Source: Alistipes sp.
GTDB lineage: Bacteria > Bacteroidota > Bacteroidia > Bacteroidales > Rikenellaceae
Direction: 5' to 3'
DNA length: 35,365 bases
Assembly (NCBI GenBank): GCA_031285345.1
Contig: JAITWI010000005.1
Location: forward strand, 1-35,365
The translations under genes were made by a program, and so were the position numbers. Numbering within the stretch: the stretch's first letter is position 1; every line of letters begins with the position of its first letter. The notes beneath the pieces were generated by a model. The model was not told the origin of the DNA. It made no database searches and saw only the letters and a program-made list of their open reading frames with translations. This document shows positions 16,437 through 22,540 of this stretch, one piece after another.

Positions 16437-16467
16437 TTTGGAGAAACGAAAATTTGCCTTACCTTTG
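16437..16467 (+). promoter_or_regulatory. Promoter of tRNA-Val
   Basis: TTTG (16437-16440), a 19-bp spacer and TACCTTTG (16460-16467) match the Bacteroidota -33/-7 consensus. The tRNA lies about 135 bp downstream. Confidence 0.65.
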
Positions 16468-16600
16468 CACTCGCTTTTGAAACGGAATACTTGTTTTTGA
16501 GGGCGCGGCGCTCGATTTGTCGTTAAGCGCTTGCCCGGAGACGAAACGACGATTGTCGAAACGAAGCGCTTGATTGAGAGTCTGTTTTAAGACTACCGAC

Positions 16601-16675
16601 GGGAGTTTAGCTCAGCTGGTTCAGAGCATCTGCCTTACAAGCAGAGGGTCGGGGGTTCGAATCCCTCAACTCCCA
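16601..16675 (+). tRNA. tRNA-Val (anticodon TAC)
   Basis: The acceptor stem GGGAGTT pairs with AACTCCC, the D arm contains AGCTCAGCTGGTTCAGAGC, the anticodon stem is TCTGC/GCAGA with loop CTTACAA (anticodon at 16636-16638), and the T arm is GGGGGTTCGAATCCCTC. CCA is not encoded. Position 37 is A (16639), the base methylated by TrmN6 in tRNA1(Val). An integrase island begins just after it. Confidence 0.97.
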
Positions 16676-16686
16676 CACTAAAAATC

Positions 16687-16717
16687 AAAGGGTTATGGCT
16701 TTTCGCTATAACCCTTT
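16687..16717 (+). terminator. Terminator after tRNA-Val
   Basis: aaagggttat / ataacccttt hairpin followed by ttcttttg. Confidence 0.75.
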
Positions 16718-16917
16718 TTCTTTTGCGTACACACAATTTGCACACAAGTGGGGCGAACGGATTTCGATCCGGTGGGATTTGTTTTCGGAGTTTGAACTTG
16801 TTTGTTTACGATGGATGTGCCGCGATTTACGAAAATCACATTGCATTTTGAACGAATCGTACCATACCCACCTATTTGCCGGTTCGCTCGCAGAGCCGTT
16901 GCCACACCACTTCATTC

Positions 16918-17349
16918 TCATTTGGTAGCGACCAGCAAAGGTTGAAAAAGTAAATCCGCAAGGTTTTCGGAGAAACCATGTAGTGGTTCACCGACTACAG
17001 GGAGGTAAACCACTACAGGCCACGACCTTGCGGATTTAGCTTTTGCAACGTTACCTTTGCGAACAAAGGGGGATGGGACTCTACATATTATTACAAGTGG
17101 TTCCGCTTGTCGGAGGATTGCCCCCTCGACAATTAGTACAATAGCTTTATGCTGAAGTAAATACCTTAACTTTATCAATATGGTGGTGCTGTCCGAAAAC
17201 CACTGTAATACCTCGCAATAGTAGGCTCGTTTAATTTCATATTTACGAACTCTTATCTGCCGTACGCTTATAACAAGAGCAACAGTTGCTGCCAAGAAAG
17301 ACCCTATTGACGCTATCGCGACGGCTAAATTTGAAGACATAATATTCAA
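16918..17349 (-). CDS. Small membrane protein of unknown function
   Basis: 143 residues, not recognised. One N-terminal membrane helix (about 9-30, AVAIASIGSFLAATVALVISV) is followed by a basic stretch (RQIRVRKYEIKRAYY). The C-terminal third (from about residue 95) is encoded by one side of a large inverted repeat (16934-17060) and looks unlike natural protein, so the original end may have been replaced. The start is 26 nt after the stop of the DUF4062/ATPase gene, suggesting one transcript. An alternative start is Met4 (17340). The 240 bp between this gene and the tRNA terminator hold no gene. Confidence 0.55.
   Translation of the reverse strand: MNIMSSNLAVAIASIGSFLAATVALVISVRQIRVRKYEIKRAYYCEVLQWFSDSTTILIKLRYLLQHKAIVLIVEGAILRQAEPLVIICRVPSPFVRKGNVAKAKSARSWPVVVYLPVVGEPLHGFSENLADLLFQPLLVATK
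16934..17060. repeat. Large imperfect inverted repeat
   Basis: The arms at about 16934-16992 and 17001-17060 are nearly complementary. A perfect 14-bp core (16951-16964 with 17025-17038), a 9-bp inner core (16980-16988 with 17008-17016) and gcaaaggt at the outer ends with matching acctttgc are visible. The loop is about 10 bp. As RNA or single-stranded DNA it would form a long hairpin. Confidence 0.8.
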
Positions 17350-17375
17350 AACTTATGATACGAGAATAGTAGTTG

Positions 17376-18203
17376 CTATTTTATCATCCTCCCCTTTTCG
17401 GTCAGCGAATAGGTCTGATCGGGATGATTCGGGTTGTCGGGATGCGACGGAATCACAAACCCACCCACGATGGCCGGGCGCAGATACTCGTACAGCAAGT
17501 GTGGACGGTGTTTAAGCCCCAACTCCGCCATAATTTCCGACATTTTCTTCGGAGTATCAAGTATTTGTATTAACTTCACAACCTTTGGATCGGGTTGTTC
17601 GGTAGGTTGTTCGGTAGGTTGTTCGGTAGGTTGTTCGGTAGGTTGTTCGGTAGGTTGTTCGGTAGGTTGTTCGGTAGGTTGTTCGGTTTCGTCCTCCGGT
17701 CGCCACAAAGTAACCTTAAAATCCTCCTCTTGGGCGAAGATCGGAGTGCGCAAACCCGCCGCCTCGCACTTGGTGATTATATCGCCCGTACCCGTTCCCA
17801 TCCGCTCGATGCTTCCGGCGAGATACATCGGATTAGCCAACAGCGGATTGACAGGTATAGAAGTATGTGGATGACGGAGTTTCTCGACGGTCAGACCGAC
17901 GGGCAATCTTCCGGGATTCCAAATTTCGAGGCGGTTTTTGAACAGCATCACCTGCACGCTCCCGTTGCTCGAATAGTCGCGGTGGGCAATGGCGTTCACA
18001 ATCGCCTCGGTCACAGCGGCCAACGGAAGCTCGTAATCGACATCGACCCGAACATCCGTGTCGCGAGTGCCAACCCGCGCGTCGATGCGCGACATCACGA
18101 AATCGACCGCCTGCGTAATCAACTGAAACACATCGCCCCGATACACCTGATAGGACGGAATCGGTTTCGCCACCTCGTTGCCATAGAATTGGGCGCACTT
18201 CAC
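17376..18203 (-). CDS. C-terminal fragment of a DUF4062/ATP-binding protein (HATPase and winged helix)
   Basis: 275 residues readable from an internal ATG (MKCAQFYG). It contains the AlbA-type transcriptional regulator/ATP-binding module: ELPLAAVTEAIVNAIAHRDYSS (N-box), NRLEIWNPGRLP and GSIERMGTGTGDIITKCEAAGL. An EQPT repeat and a winged-helix-like tail (VVKLIQILDTPKKMSEIMAELGLK) follow. The conserved sequence preceding it (RLTNAAILLFGRQPQRFF) is present in the DNA at about 18230-18275 in this frame. The N-terminal domain is in another frame because of a 4-bp slip at 18267-18278. The fragment could be made as a separate protein only by internal initiation. Restored, the gene would encode about 508 residues. 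Confidence 0.75.
   Translation of the reverse strand: MKCAQFYGNEVAKPIPSYQVYRGDVFQLITQAVDFVMSRIDARVGTRDTDVRVDVDYELPLAAVTEAIVNAIAHRDYSSNGSVQVMLFKNRLEIWNPGRLPVGLTVEKLRHPHTSIPVNPLLANPMYLAGSIERMGTGTGDIITKCEAAGLRTPIFAQEEDFKVTLWRPEDETEQPTEQPTEQPTEQPTEQPTEQPTEQPTEQPDPKVVKLIQILDTPKKMSEIMAELGLKHRPHLLYEYLRPAIVGGFVIPSHPDNPNHPDQTYSLTEKGRMIK
17593..17688 (-). repeat. 12-bp tandem repeat encoding EQPT units
   Basis: Seven copies of ggttgttcggta plus one partly changed copy encode Thr-Glu-Gln-Pro repeats linking the ATPase and winged-helix parts. Identical units indicate recent slippage. Because the unit is a multiple of three, copy changes alter linker length and not frame. Confidence 0.9.
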
Positions 18204-18906
18204 CTCCGACGAGATAAAAAATCGTTGCGGCTGACGACCGAAAAGCAGGATCGCCGCATTGGTCAGCCGTCCGTCCGTCTGGAGCGATTAGGTCGAGGTG
18301 TGTCAAAATCCGCTCTGTGCTCGCGTCGGCGGATAGAGGGAGACCTCTGCGCTTGCCCGCGATATGCACGAATTCGCGAACCTTTTCCTCGTCGATGTCG
18401 GCCATCGTTGCCCGGCTCAATGTCGCGTCGAACGGCAGAATCCGTAGATACTCCTTTTGTTCGAGGTAGTGAACGAGCGCGGCATAGACCCCGGCACGCA
18501 ACTCCTCGTAATCGACGAACGACTTGCGCACGACCGCACTCTCGGCTTTGGCGACGAATTTTTGTTGCTTAGGATCGCGGTCACCGCTCCCCGTTTTGTG
18601 AATGAAAATCAGCCTGTATTTCGATTCGGCGGTCGCCTTGTCGTATTCCCGCTCTGTCGGCGAAATCCCGGAAGCATCCTCGAAACCATAGCTGTCGCCC
18701 AAAATACCGATGTAAATATCGCTATGCCCGACCTCAGACAGGTACGCCTCCTGCACAGAGAGGTCGGCGGCGGGCAACTCCTCGAACAGGAACGGGTCGA
18801 AGAATTTACCCAACAGCGCATCTTGCCGGATGTAATCGCACAACCATCGCCGCTCTCCTGCGAACTCGCGCTGAACACTGCTTATGAATATCTTAATAGG
18901 CTTCAT
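17833..18906 (-). CDS. N-terminal fragment of a DUF4062/ATP-binding protein (frameshifted)
   Basis: Starting at MKPIKIFISS (18906), the first ~210 residues are a DUF4062 domain: KIFISSVQREFAGERRWL, FLFEELPAADLSVQEAYLSEV, DIYIGILGDSYG and GISPTEREYDKA. This is a TIR-like fold common at the N-terminus of STAND and other conflict-related proteins. A linker then reaches LIAPDGR, where the frame is lost. The remaining ~145 residues to the stop at 17833 are out of frame and meaningless. The intact reading continues as LTNAAILLFGRQ in the frame of the downstream fragment. A promoter box lies only 6 nt upstream of the ATG. Confidence 0.75.
   Translation of the reverse strand: MKPIKIFISSVQREFAGERRWLCDYIRQDALLGKFFDPFLFEELPAADLSVQEAYLSEVGHSDIYIGILGDSYGFEDASGISPTEREYDKATAESKYRLIFIHKTGSGDRDPKQQKFVAKAESAVVRKSFVDYEELRAGVYAALVHYLEQKEYLRILPFDATLSRATMADIDEEKVREFVHIAGKRRGLPLSADASTERILTHLDLIAPDGRTADQCGDPAFRSSAATIFYLVGGEVRPILWQRGGETDSVLSGVSGRCVSVDYAGGRFRDVAHRRAGWHSRHGCSGRCRLRASVGRCDRGDCERHCPPRLFEQRERAGDAVQKPPRNLESRKIARRSDRRETPSSTYFYTCQSAVG
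18267..18278 (-). repeat. Tetranucleotide (CCGT)3 frameshift site
   Basis: Three tandem ccgt units on the plus strand (gacg on the coding strand). Two units would join APDGR directly to LTNAAILLFG in frame; three units shift the frame. Either the gene is broken or expression is switched by slippage. Confidence 0.75.
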
Positions 18907-18912
18907 CGAGAA

Positions 18913-18920
18913 CAAAGATA
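18913..18920 (-). promoter_or_regulatory. -7 box of the DUF4062 gene
   Basis: TATCTTTG on the minus strand, 6 nt before the ATG at 18906, so the mRNA may be leaderless. Confidence 0.5.
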
Positions 18921-18924
18921 ATTA

Positions 18925-20073
18925 TTATTGATGGAATTGCGTGAGCAAGGCGGCGTTTTTCTGCCGTTCCTCTTTCTCGAACGAGGCGAGGTAGGTTTCG
19001 GTGGTTTGTAGGCTGTTGTGGCCGAGGCTTTCGGAAATGTAGGCGATATTCGCCCCGCTACGCTTAAGCACGGTCGCGTAGCTGTGCCGGGCTGTATAGG
19101 TCGAGATGTGGCTGATTCCCAACTGCTCGCCTATCGCCGCCATACGCTTGTTGATGGCACGGGTGGTGTATTGTGTCTTCTTTTTCGCCGTCACCGCATC
19201 CTCGCCGCCTTTCAAAATCGGAAAAATATAGCTGTCGGGCGAGGGTGGATTGCCCCAACGGTCGAGAATCGCCTGCATCTCCGGGGTTACAATGGCGCGA
19301 ATCTCTCGCCGCATACGGTTGGTTCGCTCGGTCTTCTGTCGCACGAAATAGATCTCGCCGTCTTCAATGTTGGCGAATTTCAGTTTCACGAAATCAGCCA
19401 TATTGATCCCGTTGCAAAGATAAAGGAACAGCCAATAGTCGCGATACCTGGCAGTCGCATCGCTCCCGTCATCGTACCGGACTATCTGCCCAATCTGTTC
19501 CAATGTAAGAGCCATTTTTCGCCCCTCGGATGCTTTTACCTCGTACTTATCGCGCCCGAATGGGTAGGCCGATTCTTTGATGACCCCAATCCGCCGAGCG
19601 TCGTTCAGTACCGCCCGAAGCGTCCGCATATGAATCCCGATGGTGCTATAACTCTTGCTCTCGGACAGCAGGAATTTCTCGTAACGGTTGAGCCAGTCGG
19701 CGGTGATGGCGTGGTAGGCGATGTTGCTCCCCGCGAACCGCTCCAAGCCTTTCAAAACATTGTCGTAAACAATGCTATTGCCAATCATATCTCCGGCTTT
19801 AAGTGCGGCAATTTTCGCTTGAAAAGCTGTATTTACCGTATCGTTCGCGCCTTTACTTAGCCGCTTATTTAAGGAATCGAAAGAAAATTCACCGTCTAAG
19901 GCAACAGTCACGACACACCCCTTGATAATGTTGAAACTATTTTCAACATCGGTTTTAATATCCGTTGCCGCTCGGCTTTTATTAGCGGGCAATTTCTCCC
20001 ACGCTTCGGGCGACAATTCCTTCCCCGTGGAGTAATACTTTCTGTCGCGAAGATAAGTTACCCTTATCTTCAC
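18925..20073 (-). CDS. Bacteroidota tyrosine recombinase (integrase)
   Basis: 382 residues from a GTG start at 20073, with an in-frame stop 21 nt upstream. The N-terminal Arm-type region (VTYLRDRKYYSTG) is followed by a SAM-like core-binding domain (about 85-185) and the catalytic domain (about 210-375). Catalytic residues seen are the Lys in RQKTERTNR, the ARHSYATVLKR box and LGHNSLQTTETYLASF with the nucleophilic tyrosine. The usual first catalytic Arg position reads CNGINMADF, that is, not Arg. A missing first arginine is known from IntDOT-type recombinases of this phylum. With tRNA-Val at the other end it defines a small island. A few N-terminal residues may be lost. Confidence 0.9.
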   Translation of the reverse strand: MKIRVTYLRDRKYYSTGKELSPEAWEKLPANKSRAATDIKTDVENSFNIIKGCVVTVALDGEFSFDSLNKRLSKGANDTVNTAFQAKIAALKAGDMIGNSIVYDNVLKGLERFAGSNIAYHAITADWLNRYEKFLLSESKSYSTIGIHMRTLRAVLNDARRIGVIKESAYPFGRDKYEVKASEGRKMALTLEQIGQIVRYDDGSDATARYRDYWLFLYLCNGINMADFVKLKFANIEDGEIYFVRQKTERTNRMRREIRAIVTPEMQAILDRWGNPPSPDSYIFPILKGGEDAVTAKKKTQYTTRAINKRMAAIGEQLGISHISTYTARHSYATVLKRSGANIAYISESLGHNSLQTTETYLASFEKEERQKNAALLTQFHQ

Positions 20074-20178
20074 GGGAAATAAACCGCTTTGTTTTTATCG
20101 CGTTGTCGTCGCCCGCGGCAGCGACGCATGGCGGCACGAGAAAAGATGAGGGAGGTGGGCAAAACCGCGGGAAATTTC

Positions 20179-20186
20179 TAATTTTG
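20179..20186 (+). promoter_or_regulatory. -7 box for the SPOUT methyltransferase gene
   Basis: TAATTTTG on the plus strand, 41 nt before the ATG. Confidence 0.5.
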
Positions 20187-20227
20187 CGGGCAAAAACAGC
20201 ACTCTTTGCAGGCAAAACAGTAAAAAA

Positions 20228-20878
20228 ATGCGAAAACTCAGCAGCGGCGAACTCGGCCGACCGACAGCCGAACAGGCTCTCGAAACGGCGAAAATGCCCG
20301 TCACGGTGGTGTTGGACAATGTGCGGAGCCTCAATAACGTGGGGTCGTTTTTTCGAACATGCGACGCGTTCGCCGTCCGGCGGCTGGTGCTGTGCGGCAT
20401 TACCGGTACCCCACCCGACCGCGAGATCCATAAAACCGCCCTGGGCGCCGAGTTGACAGTCGAGTGGAGCTACTGCGCGAAGACCGAGGAGGCCGTGGCA
20501 GGGTTGCGCGACGAGGGCTGCACCGTTTTGGCCGTCGAGCAGGTGGAGGGGGCGGCGACGCTGGGCGAATTCGTGCCATTCGGAACCGGAGCCCGGGTTA
20601 CTGCGTCGGCTGAGATCGAGGCGGGCGGGAACGGCGAGACTGAAGCCCTGGCGGCTGAAGTCAAAACCGAGGCGGGCGGGAGCGGCGCGAAATACGCCCT
20701 CGTGTTCGGCAACGAGGTGGAGGGGGTGGCGCAAAACGTGGTGGACATGTGCGACGGGGCGATCGAGATTCCGCAGGCCGGCGCCAAACATTCGCTCAAC
20801 GTGGCGGTGAGCGGCGGGGTGGTTTTGTGGCATTTCTTCGCCGAATACTTGCGGCTGTCGAAAATGGTAGTAACTTAG
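20228..20878 (+). CDS. SpoU/TrmH-type RNA 2'-O-methyltransferase with a short insertion
   Basis: 216 residues. The SPOUT motifs are VVLDNVRSLNNVGSFFRTCDAF (motif 1), YALVFGNEVEGV (motif 2) and AIEIPQAGAKHSLNVAVSGGVVLW (motif 3, trefoil knot binding SAM). Family members methylate ribose in tRNA or rRNA; the target is not clear. Between about residues 120 and 155 there is a Gly/Ala/Glu-rich block in which cgaggcgggcgggaacggcg (20617-20636) recurs with one change at 20668-20687, encoding EAGGNG and EAGGSG. panB follows after 42 nt, probably on the same transcript. Confidence 0.85.
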   Translation: MRKLSSGELGRPTAEQALETAKMPVTVVLDNVRSLNNVGSFFRTCDAFAVRRLVLCGITGTPPDREIHKTALGAELTVEWSYCAKTEEAVAGLRDEGCTVLAVEQVEGAATLGEFVPFGTGARVTASAEIEAGGNGETEALAAEVKTEAGGSGAKYALVFGNEVEGVAQNVVDMCDGAIEIPQAGAKHSLNVAVSGGVVLWHFFAEYLRLSKMVVT

Positions 20879-20920
20879 CCGGGCAAAAACAAGAAACAAT
20901 TAAACGAAAACAGCGCAACA

Positions 20921-21736
20921 ATGTCTACTGAAGGAAAAACCCGCCCCGTGACCACCCACCGTCTGGTCGAGATGAAGCAGAGGGGCGAAAAGATAACCAT
21001 GCTCACCGCCTACGACTACTCCACCGCCCGCATTATGGACGAGGCGGGAATGGACGTGATTTTGGTGGGCGACTCGGCGGCCAACGTCATGGCGGGATTC
21101 AACTCGACCCTGCCCATCACACTCGACCACATGATATATCACGCCCAGAGCGTGGTGAGGGCGGTCAAACGGGCCCTTGTGGTGGTCGATCTGCCGTTCG
21201 GCACCTATCAGGGCAACTCGAAGGAGGCGCTCGCGTCGGCGGTGCGCATAATGACGGAGACCGAGGCCAACGCCATAAAATTGGAGGGAGGGGTGGAGAT
21301 CATCGAGTCGGTGCAGAGGATTCTGTCGGCCGGCATTCCCATCATGGGCCACCTGGGGCTCACGCCGCAGTCGATCAACAAGTTCGGAACGTACAGCGTG
21401 AGGGCAAAGGAGGAGGCCGAGGCGGAGAAACTGCTCAGGGACGCGCAGCTGCTGGAGAAGACGGGTTGCTTCGGCGTGGTGGTGGAGAAGATTCCCGCCG
21501 CGCTCGGCACCAAAGTGGCGCAAAGCCTCGAAATTCCGGTGATAAGCATCGGTGCGGGGGGCGGTTGCGACGGGCAGGTGCTGGTGGTGCACGACATGTT
21601 GGGCATAACCAACGAGTTTTCGCCGCGGTTTCTGCGCCGATACGCCGACCTGTACGGGGTGATGACCGACGCCTTCACCCACTATATAGAGGATGTGAAG
21701 AGCGGCGACTTTCCGAACGACGAGGAGCAGTATTAG
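20921..21736 (+). CDS. panB: 3-methyl-2-oxobutanoate hydroxymethyltransferase
   Basis: 271 residues, normal length. It makes ketopantoate from ketoisovalerate and methylene-tetrahydrofolate, the first committed step to pantothenate. Motifs are [68 protein letters not shown] and [21 protein letters not shown]. The folate supply (folP) and the CoA end product (coaE) are also represented in the window, though not in the same operon. Confidence 0.96.
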   Translation: MSTEGKTRPVTTHRLVEMKQRGEKITMLTAYDYSTARIMDEAGMDVILVGDSAANVMAGFNSTLPITLDHMIYHAQSVVRAVKRALVVVDLPFGTYQGNSKEALASAVRIMTETEANAIKLEGGVEIIESVQRILSAGIPIMGHLGLTPQSINKFGTYSVRAKEEAEAEKLLRDAQLLEKTGCFGVVVEKIPAALGTKVAQSLEIPVISIGAGGGCDGQVLVVHDMLGITNEFSPRFLRRYADLYGVMTDAFTHYIEDVKSGDFPNDEEQY

Positions 21737-21799
21737 CAAGCATTTGCCGTCCAGGGGTCGAGCCCGCCTATTGCCAGCACGCCATAACACCGCCGCAAG

Positions 21800-22375
21800 A
21801 TGGAAACTTTGAAATCGCAAATGAACAGCGAGAGCCTCTACAAACTCCCGGGGCCGCTGTTGGATACGCTTCTGGCCTCCTCGACCGAGATAACGGTGAA
21901 GCCGCGCCATCCGCTGATCGACTACGGGCGGATGGACGACAACGTGTACATACTCAAGGAGGGAATCGTGCGCTACTCGTGGTTCGACGGCACCAACGAG
22001 CGCACCTACGGATTCGCGATGCCGGGCACGATGATGATCTCGTACCACTGCTACTACATGCGCCGGCCGTCGTTCTTCAGGCTTGAGGCGTGTCGGCGGG
22101 AGATGGTGGCGCTCAGGCTGTCGAAAAAGGATCTCGACGCGCTGATAGACGCCCATCCCGAGGTGGCGAAATGGATGTTGAACCTGTCGCTCGGCCAGCT
22201 GCACATAAACGAGGTGAAGATGTCGGTGATAAACGGCACGGCGCGCGAACGGTTCGAGGCGATGATCAAAAACCGCCCCGATATCATGTCAGAGGTGTCG
22301 ATGCGCGCCATAGCCTCGTATCTGGGCGTGACACCCGCCTATCTCAGCCGATTGAAAAAGGGGCTCTCGGCGTAG
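21800..22375 (+). CDS. Crp/Fnr-family transcriptional regulator
   Basis: 191 residues. The N-terminal half is a cyclic-nucleotide-binding-like beta barrel (LIDYGRMDDNVYILKEGIVRYSWFDGTNERTYGFAMPGTM). A dimerisation helix (WMLNLSLGQLHINEVKMSVI) leads to a C-terminal helix-turn-helix (MRAIASYLGVTPAYLSRLKKG). The typical cAMP phosphate-binding cassette is not evident, so the ligand is unknown. It lies 63 nt after panB, possibly cotranscribed. Confidence 0.85.
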   Translation: METLKSQMNSESLYKLPGPLLDTLLASSTEITVKPRHPLIDYGRMDDNVYILKEGIVRYSWFDGTNERTYGFAMPGTMMISYHCYYMRRPSFFRLEACRREMVALRLSKKDLDALIDAHPEVAKWMLNLSLGQLHINEVKMSVINGTARERFEAMIKNRPDIMSEVSMRAIASYLGVTPAYLSRLKKGLSA

Positions 22376-22470
22376 AAAGAGCGCTCGGCGTGGGCGGCGT
22401 TCTTGGGGGGCCGTTTCGGTGCCGACAAACATACCGTAAAATAAATACGATGGTGAAAACGTTGACATAG

Positions 22471-22506
22471 TACAACGTTTTTTGTTGTATGGTGTCCATA
22501 TCTTTG
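22471..22506 (+). promoter_or_regulatory. Promoter with upstream inverted repeat for the BACON lipoprotein gene
   Basis: TATCTTTG at 22499-22506 matches the -7 box. Just upstream is tacaac-gtttttt-gttgta (22471-22489), a dyad that could bind a regulator; the neighbouring Crp-family protein is a candidate by position only. Confidence 0.5.
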
Positions 22507-22540
22507 CGTTTGACATCACTAAACCTTAATTTTTACGAGT

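Noticed and set aside
20074-20178. att site as a repeat of the tRNA-Val 3' end near the integrase
   Set aside because: No copy of ggggttcgaatccctc was found on either strand near the integrase.
20900-22204. A 434-codon minus-strand frame
   Set aside because: It is antisense to panB and the Crp-family gene, both of which have clear family motifs.
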